Shown: positions 16,077-25,401 of the stretch, one piece after another
How positions within the stretch are numbered: position 1 is the stretch's first letter
How the letters are laid out: each line of letters begins with the position of its first letter
Assembly: GCA_965223985.1 (NCBI GenBank)
Contig: OZ245030.1
Span: 1,116,001-1,180,000 of the forward strand
From: JAPPKS01 sp963667895
Lineage (GTDB): Bacteria > Poribacteria > WGA-4E > PCPOR2b
Direction of reading: 5' to 3'
Length of the DNA: 64,000 nucleotides
Notes under the pieces: model-generated
What the model was told of the DNA's origin: nothing
The model's database searches: none
Seen by the model: only the letters and a program-made list of their open reading frames with translations
Program-made: the position numbers and the translations under genes

Positions 16077-18413
16077 TCAGTCCACATCGGATTCTTCGAA
16101 AATGTTCTGGTAAGTCTGCTGCGCAACATTATATGCCTCGCGAGCGGCATCGCGTTCTTTCTCGCGGATGCCGTCAACTTTTTTGTTCCAGCAGACCTCA
16201 ACAGCATCAAAACACCATTTGGCGCTTCTGCGACTCGCACGGATCGGCTTGCCGCCAACAATGACGAAAACTGGATTCGTATGACATGACGGGAAGATAC
16301 GCAGCGCAACCCAACTAGATCTGTTGATGGTCGCCTCGAACTGAACGGGTACAATTTCGCCATCTGCCACAATCTCGTGCCGGTCAACCGCCTGACCGTT
16401 GACGATGAGTTCAACAGGCACCTTTCGGCTTTCGCCAACGCGAGCGCGTTCGAGGTCCCAATACGGTTTCTGATCCAAAGGACGATTCCGTATCTCAGGG
16501 TTAGGCTTCTCGTCAAGTCGCGCAGCCACACGCGCGGTAATAGTCACTGTGCCCGGTTTTTCCAAATCCAACTGGCTAATCTCTCCGGTTGGCGTCTTTT
16601 CTCCGACAGGTACATTACCCACGATAAAGTCTAGTAGATGGCTTTTGCCATCCCCAACGTAGGAACGCCCATCTCGCAATCCCACTACCCACTCATCGAA
16701 GTCGAGCGGGCCAGCGGAGGTTTTCACATACACGCGGCCCAATCCCACCCGATCGCCGTAAATACAAGGGAAATCTGTCTCCCCGCTGATTCGAGTGCGG
16801 AAGCCACAATTCAAGGTATGATACCAGATATTAAGTTCCCAAACAGCGGGCGTGTCCACTGTAGAGATGAAATCAACGGCGTCATGCACCACGTCCACGA
16901 TGTACTCGTTGGCACCGATGCTGTCAAAGGGAGGCATATTGTAGTTGGGGAGTTCGTCCCCTGGCACTTTCAAGCCCCAACCGCTGTGGCTGTAGCCCGC
17001 CACAGCACCCTGCTCTTTCGCCCACTGAAGGACAGGTAGGTTCCAACTGGGCCACTCCTCGATGCGTTCCACACCTCTGTAGTCGTCCTCAGTAAGCCGC
17101 AACAGTGAAAGATGTCCAGCATGCGAGGACGGGAAACCCGAAACCTCCACATCGTAGCGCATTACGTAGTCATCGGTTGAAAGTTCGTGAGTCTTTCCCT
17201 CAAAAAACTGTTTCTGGAAATACCAGCAGGGACCCCACGAAAGTACACAGCCTACATTGAGGTCTTCTCCGAGAAGATGCCGCATCATGTCTTCGGGCGT
17301 AACGCCCTGGGTCGGGCTTTCATAGTGTGAGCAACCTGCCGCGTGTACATGATGGTCGCCGGAACGCCAGCCTTCAGCCGCGATATGAATCCATCGTTCC
17401 AAACGAAATGTCGCTTGATGAGTTTCGGTATCGGGCACAGTAATTGTTTCGGTTTTCACCCGATACTCTGGACCTCGGGTGTACTCGACAGTATACTCGC
17501 CGGGCGGTAAGAGAACCGATTCGCCGTTGTGCCGATAAATTTGGTTATGAAAGAAAAAATCCGGCGCTAACCGTCGGCCGCGCGATGGGTACACCCGCTT
17601 CAATTCGTCACGAATAGTAAACGCAGCGGTCGCCGGCTTCCCGTCAAAGTCTAATACTTCTAATGTTACCTTTACCGCCGGCATACAGTGGAACAAGATA
17701 GGTACTGCATTGCGGAAGCCAATGTCCTGCGTACCCTGACCGACGTTAAAGCCCAGCATTGCCTCTCGTTTCCCTGAATCGCGGCTGTAGAGTTGAATGA
17801 TACGATACTCCAGATTCAACCCCGAAAGATTCGCCTTCAACGGCGAATTGGAATAGACTTCAATATCGAGAAACCGATGCGGGATGTCGCTTTTGGGCAC
17901 GGTCAACTGAGGTTCAGGACTTCCTCTGGAACGCTGATAAAGTGGCGCGGAATTTTCGCTCTCTGCCGCGAGCGGTGCCGTTGCACCAGCCTCGTTATGT
18001 ACCTTTACCAAGAAGGTACGCCAACCGTGTTGCATTAACTCCTTATTTGCGACGCCCTCTGTAACCTTGACACGACTTTCAGGGTTGATATGGACTCCGA
18101 CCAGACAATATGGATCAAGAGATTTTTGGATGTCAATAACCGCCTGTGTGTGGTCATCGGAAACCAACGCCTCCCTGATTGCTGAAAGGTCGTCTTCGGA
18201 TAGGGGAGAACCGAGATAATCCAACGCCTCAATGAGTCGCTGGGTAGCTGACGCTATCGGTTGAAATTCCACCTCAGTGACCCGCTTCAGTCCATCGGTG
18301 AACCCAACCTTAGCAAAAGCGAGAAGCAACATCCAACTGATGAGCATCATGTCAAACTGCCTGGCAGTTCCTTTTTTTATAAGAGTCCTATATCCATTTT
18401 TTGCGTATCGCAT
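16077..18413 (-). CDS. CehA/McbA-family metallohydrolase (PHP superfamily), exported
   Basis: A 778-residue protein with AGGAAG nine bases before the ATG. A hydrophobic segment at residues 20-38 (FDMMLISWMLLLAFAKVGF) acts as signal or anchor. After a region of beta-rich domains (about 150-350) comes the PHP-like metal site: GWRSGDHHVHAAGCSHYES, then GYSHSGWGL and a late Asp-containing GETDFPCIYG. This pattern is that of CehA/McbA proteins, a group named after carbaryl hydrolases but widely found in planctomycetes and related bacteria with unknown substrates. A C-terminal Lys/Glu-rich helix (about 740-775) follows. Monocistronic by position. Confidence 0.75.
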   Translation of the reverse strand: MRYAKNGYRTLIKKGTARQFDMMLISWMLLLAFAKVGFTDGLKRVTEVEFQPIASATQRLIEALDYLGSPLSEDDLSAIREALVSDDHTQAVIDIQKSLDPYCLVGVHINPESRVKVTEGVANKELMQHGWRTFLVKVHNEAGATAPLAAESENSAPLYQRSRGSPEPQLTVPKSDIPHRFLDIEVYSNSPLKANLSGLNLEYRIIQLYSRDSGKREAMLGFNVGQGTQDIGFRNAVPILFHCMPAVKVTLEVLDFDGKPATAAFTIRDELKRVYPSRGRRLAPDFFFHNQIYRHNGESVLLPPGEYTVEYTRGPEYRVKTETITVPDTETHQATFRLERWIHIAAEGWRSGDHHVHAAGCSHYESPTQGVTPEDMMRHLLGEDLNVGCVLSWGPCWYFQKQFFEGKTHELSTDDYVMRYDVEVSGFPSSHAGHLSLLRLTEDDYRGVERIEEWPSWNLPVLQWAKEQGAVAGYSHSGWGLKVPGDELPNYNMPPFDSIGANEYIVDVVHDAVDFISTVDTPAVWELNIWYHTLNCGFRTRISGETDFPCIYGDRVGLGRVYVKTSAGPLDFDEWVVGLRDGRSYVGDGKSHLLDFIVGNVPVGEKTPTGEISQLDLEKPGTVTITARVAARLDEKPNPEIRNRPLDQKPYWDLERARVGESRKVPVELIVNGQAVDRHEIVADGEIVPVQFEATINRSSWVALRIFPSCHTNPVFVIVGGKPIRASRRSAKWCFDAVEVCWNKKVDGIREKERDAAREAYNVAQQTYQNIFEESDVD

Positions 18414-18557
18414 GACATATACTTCCTAATTACTGAAAGGATTTGTTTCCAGCGCAATCCTAGAACCACAATGAGGCTTCTTGCTTGGAGTGCCGTTGAT
18501 ACCTCGAAGCTGACCATTTTCATCCCGATCAAATAACGTCCCAACCTGTATTTCCAT

Positions 18558-19286
18558 TTAACGTGATTTTTTTGTTTCTATGTTCCTCAGAAACTCTCGC
18601 GACGAAGCATCCGCTCTCTCAACCTTCTCAGCTTTCAACTTCTCCCAAGCTCCGTCATTTTCGATAAATTCATTGAACACATCTTTAGCCGATTGAGTGA
18701 TTGGAGTTCCGTGGCAAAAACACAATTTCGCGAAAGAATACTCACTCAACTTTCGAAGAGAGTTCCGTGCATTCAGAAGGTCAAAGATATACTCCGGAGC
18801 ATTTATCCAAAGCTCACCGTCAGGCACACCTCTATCCTTTCTTCCTCCACAGACCAAATCCCCGACAATCATGGTGTTTCCATCTCCCATGACCAGAAAC
18901 GCAACTTCCTCGAGCCAGTGGACATCAGGAATATAAATTACTTGTATCAGGTCCCACAACAGATCCCCATCCTGCAATGTTCCGTCTACTGGTACCTCTG
19001 AGTCTTTTAATCCGTCTTGGTGCAAGTAAACTTGACAACCCCACTTTTGCCTGAATGCTTGTGATTCTCGAAGATGCCAGTTGCATGTAAGGAGAATGTG
19101 AGTCGGCGTACCGATTTCTTCAACTGCTCGAATTTCTTCAGCGGATAGCGGAAGCGGATCGACGAGGATTATAACATCCGAATCCTCCACCTGAATGAGG
19201 TAGCTATTCCAGAGATAAGGCTCATCTCTAGCTGCCCCATGAACCTCGTACCAAATATGTACGGTAGAAGAAATCTGTTTTAGCAT
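18558..19286 (-). CDS. MBL-fold metallo-hydrolase-like protein with altered metal motif
   Basis: A 242-residue protein starting at the ATG at 19286 (GGAAGG eight bases upstream; a GTG at 19295 is less likely). The fold is visible: WNSYLIQVEDSDVIILVDP, THILLTCNWHLRESQAF, PDVHWLEEVAFLVMGD, NTMIVGDLVCGG and FAKLCFCHGTPI. The usual HxHxDH metal motif is replaced by CNWHLRES, which retains one His. The other positions (His in VHWLEE, Asp in VGDLV, His in CHGTP) remain. A subfamily with N-x-x-H-x-R variants exists, so single-metal or altered chemistry is plausible. No conserved neighbour. Confidence 0.7.
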   Translation of the reverse strand: MLKQISSTVHIWYEVHGAARDEPYLWNSYLIQVEDSDVIILVDPLPLSAEEIRAVEEIGTPTHILLTCNWHLRESQAFRQKWGCQVYLHQDGLKDSEVPVDGTLQDGDLLWDLIQVIYIPDVHWLEEVAFLVMGDGNTMIVGDLVCGGRKDRGVPDGELWINAPEYIFDLLNARNSLRKLSEYSFAKLCFCHGTPITQSAKDVFNEFIENDGAWEKLKAEKVERADASSREFLRNIETKKSR

Positions 19287-19395
19287 TCGAAACACCTTCC
19301 AGCTTGAGTTTTATTTTGCGCGTCGTTTCCGACACCGAAGGCACGCAGCGCCACAGCGCAAGGTATACTGTTATGCGAAGTGCATACCACTATTT

Positions 19396-20190
19396 TTAGT
19401 TTATGAAATCGTGAACTTTTTGATACCCCATCAATTTATCTCGATCTAGTTCCCGGATACCATACGCCCCGAAGACTATAGGTACCCATTCCGAGCCCAT
19501 ATTTTTCCGAATCGTATAGTCGGCTGACACGAAGTCGATATATCGGTCGCCGACTCCAGCGTATCCCCAATCAATGATTCCGCTAAGGCTACCATCTTGG
19601 ATCAAGATGTTGGGTAAGCAATAATCTCCATGGGTGAATACCAAATCTTCCTCCGCAGGCAGATTTGCTTTGATACTGGACAACTCATCCTTAAGGAAAC
19701 TCCTAGTCTTGCCAGCCGGAATCTGATCGTCTAGCGCTCCCATTTCAATCAGACCTTCCGTCCGCGAGAAATACCCTTCCATACGCTGATTCAAGGGACA
19801 TGAGCCAATGCTAATTGAATGAATTTCGCGTAAACCGAAAGCAAACTCGCATATGAGATTCGGAATGTCGTTCATCGCGTGTTGGTGAATGCCCGAGACG
19901 CCCACAATTTGCGTCACAACCAAATATTGCGTCTCGCACTCTTCATGAAAACAAACCACGTCTGGAACGTCTAGTTTGCCTTGCAACCACGACATAGCGA
20001 TTTTCTCTGTCCGCAGATCTGACTCCTGCGGTGCCAATTTCGCATTTCTAACCTTAAGAAACAAGCCCAGCTTCTTTGGGTGAGTGTAGAGAAATACGTC
20101 CGCGCAGGACTCAGTCTTGAAATTGACATCATCTGACTTGTAGCCCTTCAAATGAAACTGTACAGCCCCCGGAAGGTTTTTGACTTTCAT
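19396..20190 (-). CDS. APH(3')-type aminoglycoside phosphotransferase-like kinase
   Basis: A 264-residue protein of the length and layout of APH(3') kinases. The catalytic loop VFTHGDYCLPNILIQDGS contains the HGD-x4-N motif. IIDWGYAGVGDRYIDF carries the metal-binding Asp and the family GVGDRY segment; LFLKVRNAKLAP holds the ATP-binding Lys. These residues suggest an active ATP-dependent kinase. Environmental members may phosphorylate metabolites rather than drugs, so resistance is not established. It lies in a group of small unlinked genes and directly downstream of a decayed AAC(3) fragment. Confidence 0.85.
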   Translation of the reverse strand: MKVKNLPGAVQFHLKGYKSDDVNFKTESCADVFLYTHPKKLGLFLKVRNAKLAPQESDLRTEKIAMSWLQGKLDVPDVVCFHEECETQYLVVTQIVGVSGIHQHAMNDIPNLICEFAFGLREIHSISIGSCPLNQRMEGYFSRTEGLIEMGALDDQIPAGKTRSFLKDELSSIKANLPAEEDLVFTHGDYCLPNILIQDGSLSGIIDWGYAGVGDRYIDFVSADYTIRKNMGSEWVPIVFGAYGIRELDRDKLMGYQKVHDFIN

Positions 20191-20244
20191 TAGTCACCGC
20201 GCTGCAAAAATCGTGTTAATGCCTTTCACATGACGTTTCAGGTC

Positions 20245-20321
20245 CCGTTTTAACGCCAAGCGCACTAAGATTCGACCGCGGCGGGCGTTTTCGTTTTTTG
20301 AACGACTTGAGCTTCACGCAT
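20245..20321 (-). pseudogene. Decayed 5' fragment of an AAC(3)-family gene
   Basis: Read on the minus strand from 20321, the sequence begins ATGCGTGAAGCTCAAGTCGT and encodes MREAQVVQKTKTPAAVES, nearly the start of the intact AAC(3) protein at 12025-12849 (MREGLVVQRTKTPATVES). A deletion of 14 bases relative to the intact gene then breaks the frame. The following bases encode SALGVKTG in another frame, matching SALGVRAG. Similarity fades by about 20245. This is direct sequence evidence of a partial paralogous copy lying immediately upstream of the APH-like gene in the otherwise gene-free interval 20191-20491. Confidence 0.75.
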
Positions 20322-20491
20322 AAAGTTCTATACTAAGCTCTGCTGCCATCACGACGATTTAGGACTTGGATGCGGGTTTACGATATTGGCTGGAAAACAC
20401 GAATGCACCGCAGTGCAAAACCGTTCTATTACCTGACATGACTACTAGACTGAACCCTCGTACTGATTAATGAATCATCCTATTGTAGGCT

Positions 20492-21058
20492 TTACGAAGG
20501 GCAACGCGACCTTTCCTTACCGAAGGTCTTGTTCCATTCCGTCGCTCTTAAGATTAGCCGCTTAACTAATTCGTCCTTCCCGCGCATATATCCAACGTTG
20601 TCACGGGAAAACCGCTTAGTCAAACGGCTCTTCAAATCCCCATACTTAGTGGCTTCGTCTGAATGAGATTTGAGATAATCGCGCAGAACTAGAAATTCCG
20701 AAATCTGAAAATGACCAACGTGACAGACATGCACCTGACAATACCGACACCCATCAACATTTTTGCTGAAATAGAAACGACCGGGTGTTCCGGGAACAAC
20801 AGCCTCAAGACACTCGCCGCGGCAGTCATATCCAAGTTGCCTCATTCGAGGGTTAAATCTGTCAACGTCGATACCAAGTTCAATCTCAATGAGGATGTCG
20901 ACAATCGGCTTAGCTCCCATGCCGGGAATAGACGTACTTCCGATGTGATGAATCCGGACCAAAGCCTCGCCGAAGACATCCTGGAGTAGGCTGGATTCCC
21001 TTTGGTAACGCTGCGACCAATCTGCCTGATAATCAACAATCTCTATAAATCTTCCCAT
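20492..21058 (-). CDS. GrpB family protein (UPF0157)
   Basis: A 188-residue protein with the GrpB signature: VDYQADWSQRYQRESSLLQ, IHHIGSTSIPGMGAKPIVDILIE (the nucleotidyltransferase-like GST motif with following Asp residues), EAVVPGTPGRFYFSKN and CQVHVCHVG. The family adopts a nucleotidyltransferase fold and is sometimes fused to CoaE kinases; the substrate is not defined. Length is typical. It stands alone between the AAC(3) remnant and a methyltransferase gene. Confidence 0.85.
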   Translation of the reverse strand: MGRFIEIVDYQADWSQRYQRESSLLQDVFGEALVRIHHIGSTSIPGMGAKPIVDILIEIELGIDVDRFNPRMRQLGYDCRGECLEAVVPGTPGRFYFSKNVDGCRYCQVHVCHVGHFQISEFLVLRDYLKSHSDEATKYGDLKSRLTKRFSRDNVGYMRGKDELVKRLILRATEWNKTFGKERSRCPS

Positions 21059-21254
21059 CGTAGACTATCCTTATAGGTAACATGGTGGCATTTGCCATGG
21101 TAGGCAACACGGTGGCAGCTTTATGGCATCCCAACATTTTCAAGTTTCCGAACCTGTGCAGCGAATTGCCGCAGATGGACCAGACGCGATAGCACCACAG
21201 CGGAAACCGTGCTATGTGAATAGGAATAGAAACCAATCAAACCCTAGACCTTGC

Positions 21255-22091
21255 CTACTGCTTTCTCCCAACAACAATGATGTGGGAGCCCATGCCTAGG
21301 CACCCCTCCTCACTGCAAGCTTCAAACTCCATTCTGAGGAGTTCCTGCCACTTTTCTGTATCTGCCTTCACCCCAATGAGTAGATCGTCCCAACAGTTTG
21401 AAACACAATTTGAAGCGGATATTACAACAAGGGTCAATACTGCCTGGCGCACCATCTGTCGTACTTCGTCGGGTCGAAACATGTGGCACCGATGGAGAAC
21501 ATCACCCCAATTCTCAGGGGTTAAGTCGCCTGTCTCAGTGATCTTGCGGTTATTTTCCGGCGGTACCGATAGAACCATCTCCAAGTTCCGATGAGCCGCG
21601 CCCCAAAGAGACATGACGCTGGCGAGAACGTAGCCGCCTTTCCGACAAACCCGTGCGCATTCTCCCATTGCAGCGGATGCGTGGTCGAAGACATAGCTCA
21701 AAGGACCACCGTAACAGATAACGGCGTCAAAGGACTCGCTGGACAGACAACTCATATCGCAAACATCCAGTTGCAAGCGTTCTTCCACAGCACTCTCAAA
21801 GCCCAGCGCTTCCGCATATTTTCGATGCAGATCGAGTTGCACCTGTGATATATCTGCTACCACAACACTGCATCCCATGTCAGCTATGATTTGGGTGAAT
21901 CGCCCAGGTCCAGCACCCACATCTAAAACTCGCGACCCGGGTTTTACGAATTGCCTCAGATAATGGGAATGGAAGAATAAACTAACCTCGTTCGCAGGTC
22001 TCCGAGCGAATCTTTCGCATTCCTGTTCGCCGTACTCATCGAAGTAATCGGCTACCCACTTCGGACTGTAATAACTGTGCTTAGATCTCAT
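21255..22091 (-). CDS. Class I SAM-dependent methyltransferase
   Basis: A 278-residue protein (ATG at 22091; a TTG at 22103 would add four residues). The SAM-binding core is clear: SRVLDVGAGPGRFTQIIADMG (motif I), VVVADISQVQLDL (acidic residue after strand 2), ERLQLDVCDMSCL and SFDAVICYGGPLSYVFD. The substrate is unknown; the N-terminal part (YSPKWVADYFDEYGEQECER) is seen in small-molecule methyltransferases of Actinobacteria and similar groups. It is isolated from its neighbours by about 200 bases on either side. Confidence 0.8.
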   Translation of the reverse strand: MRSKHSYYSPKWVADYFDEYGEQECERFARRPANEVSLFFHSHYLRQFVKPGSRVLDVGAGPGRFTQIIADMGCSVVVADISQVQLDLHRKYAEALGFESAVEERLQLDVCDMSCLSSESFDAVICYGGPLSYVFDHASAAMGECARVCRKGGYVLASVMSLWGAAHRNLEMVLSVPPENNRKITETGDLTPENWGDVLHRCHMFRPDEVRQMVRQAVLTLVVISASNCVSNCWDDLLIGVKADTEKWQELLRMEFEACSEEGCLGMGSHIIVVGRKQ

Positions 22092-22281
22092 CTGTCCACT
22101 CAAGCAAGTTCAGTGTCGCTTCTCTCTTGTCTAGTAATATTTCTGCTGTGTCCAACCTGACAAGCGATTGCGCGAAGACTCGCACGGTCCAGAGCCAAGG
22201 ACACGTCTTAACTGGAGTGCATTCCTTCACGCTCTTTTTTATATGCCTGTAGTCCAATGGTTGCAACAGCATTATAGAGCG

Positions 22282-22968
22282 TCATCCCTCCAATACATCC
22301 AGACAAGAATTCAAGCGGCGGTCATGGTCCGCATATTGTCTTAACCATTCAGTGACCGTTTTCCCATCGTTAAGTCTAGCTTGCAAATTTGCGCCGTTTT
22401 CTACAATATATCGAGTGGTTTCTACATGTCCATGTCCGGCTGTGCAGTATAGCGGAAAATGCCCGTGATTCGACATCGCATTGACATCTGCACCGTAGGA
22501 GACCAACTGTTTTACAATTTCCAAATCACCGTTTCGAGCAGCGTGGTGTAAAGCTGTATCGCCGCGGGCGTAACGCTCCTCAACTAACTTTGAGTTAGCA
22601 CTGAGCAGGGCATTTACCCGGGTCACATTGGCTAGGAAAACGGCGTATATAAACTGGCGCGCGGTTTCGCTTGATGGTTTGGTATGTGCATCCAAGCCGC
22701 CATGCACAACAAGCAATGATACCACTTCCTTATTGCCTTGCACTTCCCCAGCATAGTGCATAACATAGCCATCATGCGCTGCCAAGTCTGCGCCGCAGTC
22801 TATCAGATATTTAACAACATCATAATGGCGTCGTAATCCGGCATGAAATATAGGACGCCAATGATGTTCATCATCCAGATTGACCAATCGTGGATTCTGT
22901 TCGATGATTTTCTTTACTGCGTTGAGATCGCCGTTTGCTGCCGCGTCATGAATTGAACCGAGCTCCAT
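22282..22968 (-). CDS. Ankyrin-repeat protein
   Basis: A 228-residue protein with GGAGAA ahead of the ATG. It contains about six ankyrin repeats: SIHDAAANGDLNAVKKIIEQNP, RPIFHAGLRRHYDVVKYLIDCGADL, TALHHAARNGDLEIVKQLVSYGADV and FPLYCTAGHGHVETTRYIVENGANL. There is no signal peptide. It is likely a cytoplasmic protein-binding module. It is not a close copy of the longer ankyrin protein at 13417-15150. Confidence 0.85.
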   Translation of the reverse strand: MELGSIHDAAANGDLNAVKKIIEQNPRLVNLDDEHHWRPIFHAGLRRHYDVVKYLIDCGADLAAHDGYVMHYAGEVQGNKEVVSLLVVHGGLDAHTKPSSETARQFIYAVFLANVTRVNALLSANSKLVEERYARGDTALHHAARNGDLEIVKQLVSYGADVNAMSNHGHFPLYCTAGHGHVETTRYIVENGANLQARLNDGKTVTEWLRQYADHDRRLNSCLDVLEG

Positions 22969-23140
22969 ATCTATTCTCCATGTGTTGGGAGGATTGAGTC
23001 GTCTTCAAGAGAAAAAGCACCAATTCAACTTGGAATCAAGGTACTGTTGGTTAACGTGTTGTCGGTTAGCGAATTCAGAGTGAGTCGAGGAATGTCCGAA
23101 GGGCACAACTGCGCCAGTGGCACAGCACCAAACCGAGATG

Positions 23141-23582
23141 TTATACGATGTCATTCTTGAGTGCTTCTATCAAGGGACCAGAAATACTCTTTAGAAACCC
23201 TACCGGATGGCTCACGACATGCATGGGATACACCACGAGATGGCCATCGTTCGTGTATCGTGGGAAAACGTGCCAATTAACATGCGGCATCTCCGCAGCC
23301 ACACCGATCGACTGCCAAATAGACAAGCCTTCCGGTTCGTAGACGTGACGTACAGCACGCGCCACGTTTCTCACTGTTTTGGCAAGAGACAACGCGGTGT
23401 CATCGTCTAGGTCATAGATTTGTTTGTAATGAATTTTTGGTATAACCAAAACGTGTTCCTTCATTGAATTGGGGAAGATTCAAGAATGCCAAGGTTGAAT
23501 CGTCCTCAAATATGGTTGCAGAATCCCTTTCACCACGGACTATTTTGCAAAAAAAAACACAATTATGATTGTCAATCGTCAT
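23141..23582 (-). pseudogene. HIT-family hydrolase gene with a single-base frameshift
   Basis: The N-terminal half is read from the ATG at 23582: MTIDNHNCVFFCKIVRGE then DDSTLAFLNLPQFNEG. The C-terminal half is in another frame down to 23141: HVLVIPKIHYKQIYDL and the catalytic region MPHVNWHVFPRY (histidine triad HVNWHV). One extra A at about 23456-23457, in GGAACACG, separates them; without it the junction reads NEGHVLVIPK, the normal HIT sequence. The restored protein of about 146 residues would be a complete nucleotide hydrolase or transferase of the HIT family. The otherwise perfect conservation favours a recent mutation or sequencing error. Confidence 0.75.
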
Positions 23583-23748
23583 CCCAACACCGTATGAAGT
23601 TTCAGCGCTCTTGATTGTGGTAGTGGTCTTATAAAGACACGCTTGCCCGCTACCCAAGGTGTGGTTGGTTGCCTGAAGGGCCGACGCACGAATACATCGC
23701 AGCCGCAATTAGTGGTAGAAGTCATCGCTACCATCAACAGATATTATC

Positions 23749-24305
23749 TCAACTGCACGCCTTAGGATGATTGGCGAGCCACTCCTGCTTTGTCAGTTGA
23801 AATGCGCGAGATGGTTCATCCTTGAACTTTGGAATATTAGAGACAAATTCACCGGTTTCCCGAAACCCGTTTTTTTCAAGTACACGCGCTGATGCGGGAT
23901 TGCGTCTCAAGCAACTCGCCCGAACGATATCCATTCCGAGTTCACAAAATGCGTAACGGAGAGCAAGCGCCACGGCTCTGGCAGTGATTCCCTTACCCCA
24001 GTGGGGCGTAGCAATTGCATAGCCACATTCGGCACTACGATTTTGGCGATTGATAGAACGAAGGTCGATGGCGCCAATCAGTTCGCCATCAGCAAGGATG
24101 GCAAAGTAGAACGTCTCTCCATTTGCGCGCGCTTCAACTGCCTCCTTGACAAACGTCTCACCGCCATCCGATAGGGTTCGGGCATTGTCGTCGTACTGGC
24201 TACGCGCTCATCCGCGGCATAGCGTTGGACCGCTTCCGCATCGCTAAGTCGCAACGGACGTATCGTGACATCGGGTTCTGTTATCACGGATTGTGTACCG
24301 TGCAT
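23749..24305 (-). pseudogene. GNAT (RimJ/RimL-like) acetyltransferase gene with a single-base frameshift
   Basis: The N-terminus from 24305 reads VTIRPLRLSDAEAVQRYAAD and TTTMPEPY, then loses frame near 24170. If one base is restored at CTATCGGATGG the frame continues PYPDGGETFVKEAVEARANG, FYFAILADGELIGAIDLRSI, AECGYAIATPHWGKGITARA and ALRYAFCELGMDIVRASCLR to the stop at 23749. The acetyl-CoA-binding region (HWGKGITARA) is intact in this reading. The full product would be about 185 residues, typical of ribosomal-protein or small-molecule N-acetyltransferases. A sequencing error is a real alternative to inactivation. Confidence 0.75.
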
Positions 24306-24354
24306 CTAGAGAGCCGAAGAGCAGTGTCTCGTCTACATGAATAAACTGTCGACT

Positions 24355-25353
24355 TTAGAAAGGAATATCATCGGAATTTTCATATTCTTCACTCTGATCT
24401 GCTTTCTCTTGATGGAAGACGAATTTCATCCCGAGCGCGAGGTTGAGTATGTTATCTCGATCCATGAAGATTACTTGACGTCGGCTTGCTAAGTCAAGAT
24501 GTTGTCCCAGCCAGGCCTTTGCTTGCTTCGTTATCCCGCCCGCTGCAATGATGAACACATGATCGACCAAGACACGCTTGTTGGTCTCTGGGTCCCAGAT
24601 AGGATAATCCAGGACCATGCGGACCTGATTTAAGACTTCTGAAATATTGGTGTTCCCGCTCTTTCCGGCAGAGTCCAATTTGCCCTTCTTAACCTGCGCG
24701 GAGAAATACAAGTAATGAGTAGTTGGAAGCTGAAACTTCATCCAGAAGTCGGTTCCAAACTCCAGAGCCTTATCAGTGTGGCCACCGATCGAAATTCGAG
24801 AAAAACTCAACTTTGCGAATAATGGCTGCAGGAACTCCTCAATAATCTGGTCTTCGCTCATTTTGTCAAGGTGTTTACGGAGTTCAGTACGCCGCTCGAT
24901 TTCCTTAGGCGTCCACCTCATCTCTAAAGGGTTCTGTGCGGAGGTGATTTGGGTTCCTGTACTTTTGATATAGCAATTCTTTGCTTCATCGTAGCATGCA
25001 CTTAAGCCATCACGCCCAAGTGCGAGATTGAGATCCACCAGTGCGCTATCTGGATCCTTCCCGTTCTGCTTGAGCTCCGCATAGTCTAGTAGCTCCTGGA
25101 TAACTCTAGCTATCTCAGGCGAGGGGAGTTGCGGCTGGGGCGCTGGCAATCCGTTCAATTCATCCAGCCGGTCAATAACCCAACACCTCCTAGTCGATCC
25201 ATCGTGTGCAAATCCCAATTCACAGGCTTCGAAGAATTCGGTGAGACCAGTGCCTGTCCTGTACGGAAAGTTCTCCCACCCATATCCAGCACCGCCGCCT
25301 GCACCGCAGATCATTTCTGCAAGTGTTGTAATTGTTTTCTTTTTAAGTTTCAA
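24355..25353 (-). CDS. AbiJ N-terminal-like domain fused to Mrr-like PD-(D/E)xK nuclease domain (putative)
   Basis: A 332-residue protein with a TTG start at 25353 behind GGAGG. The N-terminus (YRTGTGLTEFFEACELGF, STRRCWVIDRLDELNGL) resembles the AbiJ-NTD3-type domain found at the start of several abortive-infection proteins. From about residue 150 comes helical sequence. Then LEFGTDFWMKFQLP and YLYFSAQVKKGK match the D...QxK catalytic pattern of Mrr-type restriction nucleases. VDHVFIIAAGGITKQAKAW follows, as in restriction-like folds. I infer a stand-alone defence gene; the family assignments are from memory of motifs, and no partner gene is adjacent. Confidence 0.55.
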   Translation of the reverse strand: MKLKKKTITTLAEMICGAGGGAGYGWENFPYRTGTGLTEFFEACELGFAHDGSTRRCWVIDRLDELNGLPAPQPQLPSPEIARVIQELLDYAELKQNGKDPDSALVDLNLALGRDGLSACYDEAKNCYIKSTGTQITSAQNPLEMRWTPKEIERRTELRKHLDKMSEDQIIEEFLQPLFAKLSFSRISIGGHTDKALEFGTDFWMKFQLPTTHYLYFSAQVKKGKLDSAGKSGNTNISEVLNQVRMVLDYPIWDPETNKRVLVDHVFIIAAGGITKQAKAWLGQHLDLASRRQVIFMDRDNILNLALGMKFVFHQEKADQSEEYENSDDIPF

Positions 25354-25401
25354 GATTCGATCCTCCTGTCTTCCAGAGTGCGTTCAATCGTGCTGAGTTC
25401 A

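Noticed and set aside
22081..22272. 63-codon minus-strand frame just upstream of the methyltransferase
   Set aside because: Overlaps the methyltransferase start, no recognised motif; the coding signal is too weak.
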